Notes: a model not told the origin generated them from the letters alone. Shown: positions 27,342-35,862, numbered from the stretch's first letter. The stretch: DNA of 64,000 nt from Streptomyces davaonensis JCM 4913 (GCF_000349325.1 NC_020504.1:7358326-7422325), one strand, 5' to 3'. A program made the numbers and translations.

Positions 27342-28009
27342 GGCTGCGGCTTCCGGAGGAACGCCCTGCGGAGCCGCCGACCGGATACAAGATCGCCCAC
27401 CCGGTGCTGTCCCATGACGGTGCGCGGGCCGGGTTCACCGGTGTGTCGCTCGGCGGCGCGCTGCCGTACGGAGTCCTGGCCGACGCGTCGTGTGTGTACG
27501 GCTTGCGGCATCGGGCGCCGCATCGGCGGTGTGACTGCGGCTTCCACTGCGTGCATGAACGGGCGGCGGCGGAGGCGTTGTTGTGCACGGCGGAGCATCG
27601 GGCGGCGGTGCTGCTGGAGGTGACGGTGCTCGGGCGCTACCTCCGCTTCGAGCTCGGGTTCCGGTATGCGCGTCAGCGGGTGCGTACAGCGACTGTCGGG
27701 CCGTGTGCGTGTGGCGCGGGGGCGGTTGTGCTGGCGGATGCGGGGTGGGGCCGGCCGGGGTGGCGGGGCCTGGCACCGTCCTGCGCGAGCTGTCTGCGCG
27801 GCCGTACGTCGGTCTCCCTCGCGTCGTTCGCCCGGCTGGCGGGGGAGGGGCTGCGGGTGGTGGCGGGCGGCGCGGCGGTGTCCGTCCCGGCCGAGGAGCT
27901 GGGCGTACGCGAACTCGCGGCGGAGGCCGCACTGTTGCAGGCTCGCTTGGACTGGTTCCAGACCCAGCTGGCAGCCCTGGGGGAACGGGGCGACGACTCC
28001 CGCCCGTAG
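27338..28009 (+). CDS. Hypothetical protein with Cys/His clusters
   Basis: A 223-residue protein I do not recognise. Two Cys/His groups stand out: HRRCDCGFHCVHER around residue 65-78 and a later CACGAGAVVLADAGWG and CASCLRG pair, a spacing that could bind zinc. The C-terminus is helical (ELAAEAALLQARLDWFQTQ). It is co-translated with the 45-residue peptide gene and ends at a family A palindromic element. Function unknown. Confidence 0.75.
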   Translation: MRLRLPEERPAEPPTGYKIAHPVLSHDGARAGFTGVSLGGALPYGVLADASCVYGLRHRAPHRRCDCGFHCVHERAAAEALLCTAEHRAAVLLEVTVLGRYLRFELGFRYARQRVRTATVGPCACGAGAVVLADAGWGRPGWRGLAPSCASCLRGRTSVSLASFARLAGEGLRVVAGGAAVSVPAEELGVRELAAEAALLQARLDWFQTQLAALGERGDDSRP

Positions 28010-28017
28010 TCCTTTTT

Positions 28018-28198
28018 CGCCCCCGCCGCCCCTACCCGTCCCATCCCTGGGGGCTGCCGCCCCCAGACCCCCGATCGGCCCTGAAGGGGCCGCGTCCTCA
28101 AACGCCGGACGGGCTGAAACAGCCCCTCCGGCGTTTGAGGAGCGGGGTCGAAGGGGCGGAGCCCCTTCAGGATGGGACGGGTAGGGGCGGCGGGGGCG
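28018..28198. repeat. Intergenic palindromic element, family A, copy 2
   Basis: Complete copy. Perfect 29-base outer arms (28018-28046 and 28170-28198) enclose smaller hairpins, including CCTCAAACGCCGGA (28096-28109) / TCCGGCGTTTGAGG (28127-28140). It fills the space between two convergent genes and could form a bidirectional terminator. Confidence 0.9.
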
Positions 28199-28214
28199 AG
28201 GATCTGGGCGTTGG

Positions 28215-28946
28215 TTACGCGTCCCTGTCCGGGGGTTCCGGTTTCGTCGAGAGGATGGCTCTTGCCTGGTCTGCCGCTCGCGTGATGCTTTCCGTGACGA
28301 AGTCCAGGAAGCGGGCGATGTTTTCGAGGCGGACGGCGGCCGGGGTGTCGGGGCCGAGGATGCCGACGCCCTGCCGCGCCGTCTCCACTATCTGCGCCGT
28401 CCCTCGGGCGCTGGCGATCATCGACTGGTACCAGACGTCATCGTCGACGACATACCGCTCCCGCCGCCGCTCGTCCCGCTCTCGCCGCACCAGCCCCTGA
28501 CTCTCCAGAAACGTCACCGCCTTGGAGATCGACGCCGGACTCACCTGAAGCCGCTGGACGAGTTCCGACGCGGTCATGCTGCCTGAGTCACTGATGCACA
28601 GGGCGGCCATCACCCGCGCCATCATCTTGGGCGTGCCCGACTGCATGAAGACGGTCGTCAACGTCTCCTCGTACTCGCGCACGGCATCCGCGTCCCGCCC
28701 GTACGCCTGCGGTGCCGCTTCCCCACCCCGGGCCGGAGTCGGCTTGCGGCGATGTGCGCGCTGCTCCGTCGCGCGGTGAGCCAGATCCGCGCGGTACCCG
28801 GCGGGACCGCCGTTGCGCATCACCTCACGCGTGATCGTCGAGGTCGGCCGCTCCAGCCGCCTGGCGATCTCGGCGTAGGCCAGACCATCGGCCAGCCCCA
28901 GCGCGATCTGCTGACGTTCCGCCTGGGTGAGTCGGCCTCCCGGCAT
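28215..28946 (-). CDS. Two-domain regulator: IS30-like HTH fused to a MarR/GbsR domain
   Basis: A 243-residue regulator. Residues 5-45 (LTQAERQQIALGLADGLAYAEIARRLERPTSTITREV) match the N-terminal HTH of IS30-type transposases; residues 80-190 form a second winged HTH (MTASELVQRLQVSPASISKAVTFLESQGLVRRERD) of the GbsR/MarR type. There is no transposase catalytic domain. It is divergent from the DUF4097-ABC exporter operon, whose intergenic region carries a repeated motif, so it probably controls that operon. Confidence 0.87.
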   Translation of the reverse strand: MPGGRLTQAERQQIALGLADGLAYAEIARRLERPTSTITREVMRNGGPAGYRADLAHRATEQRAHRRKPTPARGGEAAPQAYGRDADAVREYEETLTTVFMQSGTPKMMARVMAALCISDSGSMTASELVQRLQVSPASISKAVTFLESQGLVRRERDERRRERYVVDDDVWYQSMIASARGTAQIVETARQGVGILGPDTPAAVRLENIARFLDFVTESITRAADQARAILSTKPEPPDRDA

Positions 28947-28993
28947 CGCGGTCCCGTCCTGTTCTTCCGTCGTCCGTTCCGGCGTGCAGCATA

Positions 28994-29134
28994 GCGTTCA
29001 TTTTCCATCCATTGCAACGAGCGGCGTGGCGATGTTGCGTTCAATCGCATTCCCATTGCAATGATTTCCTGCAATCTACCTGCTGTTATTGGGATTTCGT
29101 GCAACGAAGACGTTGCCGAACCCATGAACGCAAC
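28994..29134. promoter_or_regulatory. Operator-like repeat cluster between regulator and DUF4097 gene
   Basis: GCGTTCA followed 9-10 bases later by CATTGCAA occurs twice in direct orientation (28994-29019 and 29037-29063, the second containing the perfect palindrome CATTGCAATG at 29054-29063). GTTGCGTTCA (29034-29043) recurs inverted as TGAACGCAAC (29125-29134). More GCAAT/GCAAC motifs lie between. The most likely ligand is the adjacent divergent regulator. Confidence 0.6.
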
Positions 29135-29188
29135 GTAGCTTTTCCTTCATCGGAAACAGCGACCATAACGCAACCGCAGGAGCTCACG

Positions 29189-29857
29189 ATGCAGAAGTTC
29201 GACACCCCCTCCGCCATCTCCACCGTCCTGAACATCCCCGCCGGCCGTATCCAGCTCATCGCCGCCGACCGCACCGACACCACCGTCGAGATCCGCCCGG
29301 CCGACCCGGCCAAGAACCGTGACGTCAAGGCGGCCGAGTTGGTCGAGGTCGGCTTCAGCGAGGGTGTGCTGAGGGTCGAGATCCCGGAGAGCGAGCACCG
29401 GCTCCTCGGGCCGAGCGGGTCCGTCGAGGTCACCGTTCAACTGCCCACCGGCTCCGGTGTCCGGGGCAAGACCGCCGCCGTCGAACTTCGGGGCGTGGGG
29501 CGGCTGGGTGACGTGACCTACGACAGCTCCCAGGGGCCGGTCAAGCTCGACGAGGTCGCCACCGCCCAACTCACCCTCGCCGACGGTGACATCAGCGTCG
29601 GCCGGCTCAACGGGCCCGCCGAACTCCGCACCCAGCGCGGCAACCTCCGTATCGCCGAGGCCGCCACCGGCACCGTCACCCTCCGTACCGAACAGGGCGA
29701 CATCACCGTCAGCGCCGCGCACGGCGTCTCCGCCTCGCTCGACGCCGGGACCGGATACGGCCGTATCAACAACTCGCTGAAGAACAGCGGCGACGAAACG
29801 GGTCTCACCATCCACGCCACCACCAGCTACGGCGACATCACCGCCACCAGCCTCTGA
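29189..29857 (+). CDS. DUF4097-family beta-repeat protein
   Basis: A 222-residue protein of repeating short beta-strand motifs (GDISVGRLNGPAELRTQRGN, GTVTLRTEQGDITVSAAHG), the DUF4097 adhesin-like pattern. No signal peptide or membrane segment is seen, so it is probably cytosolic. ATG 29189 follows GCAGGAG. It heads an operon with a DrrAB-like exporter; this gene trio with a divergent regulator is frequent in actinomycetes but its role is unknown. Confidence 0.88.
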   Translation: MQKFDTPSAISTVLNIPAGRIQLIAADRTDTTVEIRPADPAKNRDVKAAELVEVGFSEGVLRVEIPESEHRLLGPSGSVEVTVQLPTGSGVRGKTAAVELRGVGRLGDVTYDSSQGPVKLDEVATAQLTLADGDISVGRLNGPAELRTQRGNLRIAEAATGTVTLRTEQGDITVSAAHGVSASLDAGTGYGRINNSLKNSGDETGLTIHATTSYGDITATSL

Positions 29858-29905
29858 GCACGATCGATCGAGCCGATCAACCCAACCCGACAGGAGCCAT
29901 CTCTC

Positions 29906-30877
29906 ATGACCGAACCGGCCATCGCGGCCAACGGGCTGCGCAAGTCCTACGGCGACAAGACCGTCCTCGACGGCATCGACCTCGCCGTCCCGGAAGGCAC
30001 GATCTTCTCCGTGCTCGGTCCGAACGGCGCCGGCAAGACCACCGCCGTGAAGATTCTCTCCACGCTCATCTCCGCCGACCGGGACGGCGGTCAGGTCCGG
30101 GTCGGCGGGCACGATCTCGCCGCCGAGGCGCAGGCGATCCGCGCGGCGATCGGGGTCACGGGGCAGTTCTCCGCCGTGGACGGGCTGATCACGGGTGAGG
30201 AGAACATGCTCCTCATGGCCGACCTGCACCACCTCGGCAAGCATGAAGGGCGGGCGGTGGCCGCCGAGTTGCTGGAGCGGTTCGATCTCACCGAGGCCGC
30301 GCAGAAGCCCGCCTCCACCTACTCGGGCGGGATGAAGCGGCGGCTCGACATCGCCATGACCCTGGTCGGCAGCCCGCGGATCATCTTCCTCGACGAGCCC
30401 ACCACCGGCCTCGACCCGCGCTCCCGGCACACCATGTGGCAGATCATCCGGGAGCTGGTCACGGGCGGTGTCACCGTCTTCCTCACCACCCAGTACCTGG
30501 AGGAGGCCGACCAACTCGCCGACCGCATCGCCGTCCTCAACAACGGCCTGATCGCCGCCGAAGGCACCGCCGAGGAGCTCAAGCGGCTCATCCCGGGCGG
30601 GCACGTCCGCCTCCGCTTCACCGACCCCGGCGCCTACCAGACGGCCGCCACCGCGCTCCGCGAGGCGTCCCGGGACGACGAGGCGCTCTCCCTCCAGATC
30701 CCCAGCGACGGCAGCCAGCGCGAACTGCGCTCCCTGCTCGACTGGTTGGACGCCACCGGCGTCGAGGCCGACGAACTGAGCGTGCACACCCCCGACCTCG
30801 ACGACGTCTTCTTCGCCCTCACCGACACCACCAACGCAGCGGGTATCCCCGACCAGTCCAAGGAGACTGCCCGATGA
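29906..30877 (+). CDS. DrrA-type ABC exporter ATP-binding protein
   Basis: A 323-residue ATPase of the daunorubicin-resistance type with Walker A GPNGAGKTTAVK, signature YSGGMKRRLDIA, Walker B IIFLDEPTTGLD and a C-terminal extension ending near SVHTPDLDDVFFALTD, as in DrrA. It pairs with the permease that begins in its stop codon. Substrate unknown; drug or lipid export is the family role. Confidence 0.93.
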   Translation: MTEPAIAANGLRKSYGDKTVLDGIDLAVPEGTIFSVLGPNGAGKTTAVKILSTLISADRDGGQVRVGGHDLAAEAQAIRAAIGVTGQFSAVDGLITGEENMLLMADLHHLGKHEGRAVAAELLERFDLTEAAQKPASTYSGGMKRRLDIAMTLVGSPRIIFLDEPTTGLDPRSRHTMWQIIRELVTGGVTVFLTTQYLEEADQLADRIAVLNNGLIAAEGTAEELKRLIPGGHVRLRFTDPGAYQTAATALREASRDDEALSLQIPSDGSQRELRSLLDWLDATGVEADELSVHTPDLDDVFFALTDTTNAAGIPDQSKETAR

Positions 30878-31665
30878 GCACCTTCTCCCTCGCCGTGCGC
30901 GACTCCTCCACCATGCTGCGGCGCAACCTGCTGCACGCCCGGCGCTACCCCTCCCTGACGCTGAACCTGCTGCTCACACCGATCATGCTGTTGCTGCTCT
31001 TCGTCTACGTCTTCGGCGACACCATGAGCGCGGGCATCACCGGCGGCGGTCCGGACCGCTCCGAGTACATCGCCTACCTCGTCCCGGGACTGCTGCTGAT
31101 GACCATCGGCAGCACCACGATCGGTACCGCGGTCTCGGTCTCCAACGACATGACCGAGGGCATCATCGCCCGCTTCCGGACCATGGCCATCCACCGGCCC
31201 TCGGTGCTCATCGGACACGTCGTCGGCAGCGTGCTCCAGTGCGTGCTGAGCGTCGTCCTCGTCGGGGCCGTTGCGACCGCCATCGGATTCCGCTCCACCG
31301 ACGCCAACCTCATCGAGTGGATCGCGGCCTTCGGACTGCTCGTGCTCTTCGCGACGGCGCTCACCTGGATCGCCGTCGGCATGGGGCTGATCAGCCCGAA
31401 CGCCGAGGCCGCCAGCAACAACGCGGTGCCTCTGATCCTGCTGCCGCTGCTGTCCAGCGCCTTCGTCCCGCTCAGCGCGATGCCGGGCTGGTTCCAGCCC
31501 GTCGCCGAGTACCAGCCCTTCACCCCGGCCATCGAGACCCTGCGCGGACTCCTGCTCGGCACGGAGATCGGCCACGACGGCTGGCTCGCCGTCGCCTGGT
31601 GCCTGGGGCTCACCGTCCTCGGCTACTTCTGGTCGACCTCGAAGTTCAACGACGACCCGAAGTGA
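30874..31665 (+). CDS. DrrB-type ABC exporter permease
   Basis: A 263-residue membrane protein with six predicted helices. It has the N-terminal RDSSTMLRRNLLHARRYP segment and the central loop DMTEGIIARFRTMAIHRPSVLIGHVVG characteristic of DrrB/ABC-2 permeases. ATG 30874 overlaps the ATPase stop. It is the last gene of the operon; a long palindrome follows within 25 bases. Confidence 0.93.
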   Translation: MSTFSLAVRDSSTMLRRNLLHARRYPSLTLNLLLTPIMLLLLFVYVFGDTMSAGITGGGPDRSEYIAYLVPGLLLMTIGSTTIGTAVSVSNDMTEGIIARFRTMAIHRPSVLIGHVVGSVLQCVLSVVLVGAVATAIGFRSTDANLIEWIAAFGLLVLFATALTWIAVGMGLISPNAEAASNNAVPLILLPLLSSAFVPLSAMPGWFQPVAEYQPFTPAIETLRGLLLGTEIGHDGWLAVAWCLGLTVLGYFWSTSKFNDDPK

Positions 31666-31686
31666 CGGCCGGAGCAACCTCCAACC

Positions 31687-31753
31687 GGGCCCGTACACCG
31701 ATCACTTGACCTCAACCGAGCTTGAGGTCGGAGGGTGATCGGCGTACGGGCCC
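31687..31753 (+). promoter_or_regulatory. SoxR-like box inside a long inverted repeat
   Basis: An inner site GACCTCAA-CCGAGC-TTGAGGTC (31708-31729) matches the SoxR/MerR-type box. It lies inside a 19-base outer inverted repeat (31687-31705 and 31735-31753, one mismatch). TTGACC (31706-31711) could be the -35, with the -10 about 19 bases on, the stretched spacing typical of MerR-type promoters. The outer arms may terminate the exporter operon. The monooxygenase start is 25 bases after. Confidence 0.78.
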
Positions 31754-31777
31754 GTCACTTACGCACAGGAGGCCGCC

Positions 31778-32458
31778 ATGACCCGCCGTACCCACGCCCA
31801 CCCCGACCTCACCCGCCCCGAGAACGGCGCCCCCTTCTTCAGTACCTGGCGGGTGGGCACCCCCGAGCGGCAGGCGGCGGCCGTCGAGGCCATCGCCCGG
31901 ACCTGGGAGCGCCGGCCCTGGGGCAGCGCCGATGTGCTCACGTACCACGTCTACGCCGGTCATGACGGCACCACCTTGATGCACTACTCGCAGTGGCGGT
32001 CCGAGCAGGGCTACGAGGCATACTTCAAGACCCTCCGGCAGGAGCGCAACGACGAGATCGACACCGCCGTACCGGGGATCGAGCGGGTGCGCCTTGATCG
32101 GTACCGGCTCTACCGCAGCCGCGCCCGCGCCGCCGGCGACACCCGGGTGCCGGGGCTCATCGTGACCGTGCGGATCGACTTCGAGGCGGATGCCGCCGAG
32201 CGGCGGAAAGAGTGGGTGGACACCGTTCTCGCCTCGCTGGGCGGGCCGGTCGGCGACCCGGGGCTCATCTCTGCCCACTTCCATCTGAGCACCGACGGCG
32301 GTCATGTCCTCAACTACGCCGAGTGGGAGAGCGATTCGGCCTACGACGCCGTCATCGACGCCCCCGAGACACCTGAGTGGGAGCGGGTGCGGACGTACCC
32401 GGGCGTCAAGGGGTTCACCGGCAGCCGGTACCGCCACAGCCTCGGGCTGGTGCCGTAG
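31778..32458 (+). CDS. Antibiotic biosynthesis monooxygenase (ABM) domain protein
   Basis: A 226-residue protein of two tandem ABM-like ferredoxin-fold halves: FFSTWRVGTPERQAAAVEAI ... HYSQWRSEQGYEAYF and VRIDFEADAAERRKEWVDTV ... NYAEWESDSAYDAVI. Such cofactor-free monooxygenases oxidise quinol-like aromatics. In Streptomyces coelicolor a monooxygenase gene (SCO1909) is a known SoxR target induced by redox-active pigments; the box upstream suggests this is its counterpart. No soxR gene is in the window. Confidence 0.87.
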   Translation: MTRRTHAHPDLTRPENGAPFFSTWRVGTPERQAAAVEAIARTWERRPWGSADVLTYHVYAGHDGTTLMHYSQWRSEQGYEAYFKTLRQERNDEIDTAVPGIERVRLDRYRLYRSRARAAGDTRVPGLIVTVRIDFEADAAERRKEWVDTVLASLGGPVGDPGLISAHFHLSTDGGHVLNYAEWESDSAYDAVIDAPETPEWERVRTYPGVKGFTGSRYRHSLGLVP

Positions 32459-32525
32459 GGGTCACCCACTCGCCGACAATTCCATCCTCCTGGACAAAAA
32501 AAGTTTTCGGTGAGACGGTGGATCC

Positions 32526-33122
32526 ATGTTGGACGTGACCGTGATCGAGGACCCCGAGGCGGCGGCCGTCTCCCTGGACCCCATACGGGCCCGGCTGCTC
32601 GCCGAGCTCGCCGCCGGACCCGCGTCGGCCGCCATGCTGGCCGGAAAGGTCGGGCTGCCCCGGCAGAAGGTGAACTACCACCTGAAGGCACTGGAGCGGC
32701 ACGGCCTGGTCGAGCTGGCCGGGGAGCGCCGCAAGGGCAATGTCACCGAGCGGCTGATGCGGGCGACCGCCGCGTCGTACGTCATCTCGCCGCTCGCCCT
32801 GGCCGCCGTACAGCCCGACCCGGAGCGCTTCCGGGATCAGCTGTCGGCGCGCTGGCTGCTGGCGGTCGGCGCCCGGTTGGTGCGCGACGTCGGGTCGTTG
32901 ATCACCGGTGCCACGAAGGCGCGGCAGCGGCTGGCGACGTACGCCCTGGACGGCGAGGTGCGCTTCGCCTCGGCGGCCGAACGAGCCGCGTTCATCCAGG
33001 AGTTGACGGCCGGGGTCACCGCCCTGATCCAGAAGTACGACGCTCCGGACGCCGAAGGCGGCCGTGATCACCGGATCGTCGTCGCCGTCCATCCCACGTT
33101 GAAGAAAACCGAGTCGGAATAG
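32526..33122 (+). CDS. ArsR-type HTH regulator
   Basis: A 198-residue regulator with a winged HTH at about residues 15-85 (IRARLLAELAAGPASAAMLAGKVGLPRQKVNYHLKALERHGLVELA) and a helical C-terminal part. No metal-binding cysteines are present. It is followed 14 bases later by an AHSA1-type gene; ArsR-AHSA1 pairs are common and probably form a ligand-sensing unit. The 67-base upstream gap holds an A-rich run near 32495. Confidence 0.87.
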   Translation: MLDVTVIEDPEAAAVSLDPIRARLLAELAAGPASAAMLAGKVGLPRQKVNYHLKALERHGLVELAGERRKGNVTERLMRATAASYVISPLALAAVQPDPERFRDQLSARWLLAVGARLVRDVGSLITGATKARQRLATYALDGEVRFASAAERAAFIQELTAGVTALIQKYDAPDAEGGRDHRIVVAVHPTLKKTESE

Positions 33123-33136
33123 TTCAGGAGCGCATC

Positions 33137-33871
33137 ATGCCCAAGGAATTCGAGATCGCCCGGGAGTTCGAGGTCGACGCCACTCCGGAGCAGGTCTTCG
33201 AGGCGGTCACCGCCGGGACCGGGGGGTATCTGTGGCCCATGGAGCCGCCGGAGCCCCGCGTCGGAGGCAAGGGGCCCTTCGGGTCCGAGGTCATCGCCTG
33301 GGATCCCCCGCACCGCTACAGCAACCTCGTGGAGAACGTCGAGGGCATCTCCGAGCAGACCCGTAACCAGCTCGACTACACCATCGAGCCGCGCGACGAG
33401 GGCAAGCGGGCCTGGGTGCGGTACGTGCACAGCGGGATCTTCGTCGACGACTGGGACAACCAGTACGACGGCGCCGCCAAGCACACCGACTTCTATCTGC
33501 ACACCCTGCGCGAGTACCTCACCCACTTCGCGCCCCGCCCGGCGGCCTTCGCCACCTTCGACGGGCCCGAGGCGTCCAAGTCCGCCGACGCCCTCGAAGT
33601 CGTGGCGCGGGCCCTGGGAGTCGGAGCCGAGGCCGGCTCGCAGGTACGGGTGCACGGGCCCGACGAGTTCGACGCCGTCGTCGACTTCCGCAACCCCTAC
33701 TTCATCGGGCTGCGCACCGACCGGGGCCTCACCCGGATCTTCGGGCGCAACCACTGGGGCTACAAGGTGGGCATCTCCCTGCACGACTTCGCGCCGGACG
33801 CCGAGAGCAGCATCGCGGAGTGCGAGGCCGAATGGCAGGGCTGGCTGAACAAGGTGTTCAGCCAGCCCTGA
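33137..33871 (+). CDS. SRPBCC/AHSA1-domain protein
   Basis: A 244-residue START-like (Aha1-type) protein with EIAREFEVDATPEQVFEAVT at the N-terminus and a helix ending HTDFYLHTLREYLTHFAPRP, the usual end of the fold, followed by about 95 additional residues that resemble a second degenerate copy. It probably binds a hydrophobic ligand. Co-transcribed with the ArsR-type regulator upstream. Confidence 0.85.
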   Translation: MPKEFEIAREFEVDATPEQVFEAVTAGTGGYLWPMEPPEPRVGGKGPFGSEVIAWDPPHRYSNLVENVEGISEQTRNQLDYTIEPRDEGKRAWVRYVHSGIFVDDWDNQYDGAAKHTDFYLHTLREYLTHFAPRPAAFATFDGPEASKSADALEVVARALGVGAEAGSQVRVHGPDEFDAVVDFRNPYFIGLRTDRGLTRIFGRNHWGYKVGISLHDFAPDAESSIAECEAEWQGWLNKVFSQP

Positions 33872-33873
33872 GC

Positions 33874-33887
33874 GAGCCGTGATCACG
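33874..33887. terminator. Perfect palindrome between convergent genes
   Basis: GCCGTGATCACGGC, a 14-base perfect palindrome in the 27-base gap between the AHSA1 gene and the nuclease gene. It could form a short terminator stem, but with no loop this is weak. Confidence 0.4.
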
Positions 33888-33898
33888 GCCGTGCGGTG

Positions 33899-35728
33899 TT
33901 ACGGCCTGAAGCGCAGCACCTGCGGGTCGTGGTCGCTGATCTGGTCGTTGAACTCGGCGTTGACGTGCACGCTGTCGAACTCCAGGTCACAGGCGCGCCG
34001 GATCGACGGGCTGACCAGGATCTGGTCCAGGACCTGGGCGTTGCCCTGGTAGACGTACGAGTAACGCTCGCTCTTCGGCAGCGACTTGACCGCCGACCAC
34101 AGGGCGCCGTCGCTCTCCAGGATCTTGGTGGTCTCGGAGAACTCGAAGTCGTTGATGTCGCCGAGCGTGATGACGCGCGCGTTCTTCTGGGTGTCGAGGA
34201 TGTCCTTGACGAAGGAGTTCACCAGGGTCGCCTGCTGGTGCCGCTGGGTCTCCGAGCTGCGCGCCACCGGCTGGTACTGCGAGGTCAGTCCCTGGTCGCC
34301 ACCCTTGGAGTTGAAGTGGTTGGCGATCACGAAGACCGTGCGGCCCCGGAAGACGAACTCGCCGGCCAGCGGCTTGCGGCTGCTGGCGAACGCGGCGTTC
34401 GCCGGGTCGATACGGCCGGGGGAGACCGTCAGCGCGGCCTTGTCGTCGATCTCGGTGACGCCGACGGCCGTGGTGGCGTCGCCGCCCGCGCGGTCCGTGA
34501 AGGAGACCCGCTCCGGGTTGAACAGGAAGACCTGGCGGATGTTGCCGCCCGGCTCGCCGCCATCGGTGTTGTTCGCCGGGTCGACGGAGCGCCAGTCGTA
34601 CGTCGGACCGCCCGCGGCCGCGATCGCGTCGATCAGCTTCTGCACCGTCTGGTCGGCGGCGACCACACCGTCGTTCTTCGCGCCCGTGTTGTCCTGGATC
34701 TCCTCCAGGGACACGATGTCGGGCGACTGGAGGTTGTTCACGATCGCGGCGGCGTGCGCGTCGAACGTGGCGTCGGACGGGTCGAGGTTCTCGACGTTGT
34801 ACGTCGCGACCGCCAGCTCGCCGTTCCGCTGCTTCTCCGTGGTCTCCCGCTTCAGCTCGGCGCTCTCCAGCGTGCCGAGCTTGCTCGCGACCAGGGTGTA
34901 GCCGCCGAACTGGTTGTAGTCCAGCGGGCCCGCGGTGGTGCCGGCGAGGGTGTCACCGACGTTCGCCTTCGGGAAGTCGGCGGTCGCGCCCAGCGACTGG
35001 ATCTGGAGCCGGCCGGTGTTCTGCGACTCGTAGGAGCCGTAGACCGTGCCGCCGCGGCGGTTGCGGTTCTCCCACGGCTTCACCGTGACCCACAGCTCGG
35101 TGTACGGGTCGGTGGCGCCGATCACCCGGGTGTCGGAGACCTGGACGTTCATGCCCTCCAGGGACTCGTACAGGTCCAGGGCGTACTGCGACGGCTGGAG
35201 CGGCAGGCCGTTGATGGAGTTGCCCGCGGTGCTGTCACCCGCCGGGACATAGGCGCTCGGCACCGACTTGGCGTCGATGACCGTCGCGGCCGGAACGGCG
35301 TTGCCGCTGGAGACGACGGTGATCACCGGCTTGGTGATCTCGGTCAGCGCCTGGTTGCCGGAGGAGGTGCCGCCGGGCACGTACTCCGAGACCGTGCCGG
35401 AGACCGAGACCAGGTCGCCCACCGCCACGCCCTTCGGCGTGGAGCTGGTGAAGACGAAGACGCCCTCGCTGGTGGCCGGGTCGGCGTCCGCGTTCGGGTC
35501 CTGGATCCAGAAGCCGCGGGACGAACCGTAGGTGCGCAGGCCGGTGACGATGCCGGTCACATCGGTGACCTGCTTTCCGGCGTACGGGGAGATGCGGGTG
35601 CTGCCCTGGATGTCATGGATGCGCAGCGAGTCGGCGTGCGCGGGAGTGGTCAGGGCGATGGCGGACGCCGCGGAACAGACAGCGGCGACGGTGAGCGCGG
35701 CGAGGCGCGCGGACGACTTGCTCGGCAA
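33899..35728 (-). CDS. Secreted endonuclease/exonuclease/phosphatase family nuclease
   Basis: A 609-residue exported protein. The signal peptide ends about TTPAHA-DS (residue 32). An OB-like region follows (ISPYAGKQVTDVTGIVTGLRTYG), then the EEP nuclease core with ATYNVENLDPSD, DIVSLEEIQDN, VIANHFNSKGGD and the terminal DHDP motif ISDHDPQVLRFRP. This is the ExeM/NucH-like extracellular nuclease layout. Likely role: DNA or phosphate scavenging outside the cell. An inverted repeat lies upstream at 35813-35862. Confidence 0.92.
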   Translation of the reverse strand: MPSKSSARLAALTVAAVCSAASAIALTTPAHADSLRIHDIQGSTRISPYAGKQVTDVTGIVTGLRTYGSSRGFWIQDPNADADPATSEGVFVFTSSTPKGVAVGDLVSVSGTVSEYVPGGTSSGNQALTEITKPVITVVSSGNAVPAATVIDAKSVPSAYVPAGDSTAGNSINGLPLQPSQYALDLYESLEGMNVQVSDTRVIGATDPYTELWVTVKPWENRNRRGGTVYGSYESQNTGRLQIQSLGATADFPKANVGDTLAGTTAGPLDYNQFGGYTLVASKLGTLESAELKRETTEKQRNGELAVATYNVENLDPSDATFDAHAAAIVNNLQSPDIVSLEEIQDNTGAKNDGVVAADQTVQKLIDAIAAAGGPTYDWRSVDPANNTDGGEPGGNIRQVFLFNPERVSFTDRAGGDATTAVGVTEIDDKAALTVSPGRIDPANAAFASSRKPLAGEFVFRGRTVFVIANHFNSKGGDQGLTSQYQPVARSSETQRHQQATLVNSFVKDILDTQKNARVITLGDINDFEFSETTKILESDGALWSAVKSLPKSERYSYVYQGNAQVLDQILVSPSIRRACDLEFDSVHVNAEFNDQISDHDPQVLRFRP

Positions 35729-35812
35729 CGGGATCCCTCCGGGGACATACGTGGGTGCCGGGACGAGGGTGAAGCGTGGAATGTGGGAGCCGCAACCGGT
35801 GGGGCGGCTGTG

Positions 35813-35862
35813 ACGCGCGTAGAGATTCGGTGAACAGGTGTCCTATAAATTTCTACGCGCGT
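35813..35862. promoter_or_regulatory. Inverted repeat upstream of the nuclease gene
   Basis: Perfect 11-base arms ACGCGCGTAGA (35813-35823) and TCTACGCGCGT (35852-35862) with a 28-base spacer containing an AT-rich TATAAAT. On the minus strand the spacer also holds one GTTCACC (35829-35835), a PHO-box-like half. Lies 85-134 bases upstream of the nuclease start and 141 before the next plus-strand gene. Confidence 0.5.
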
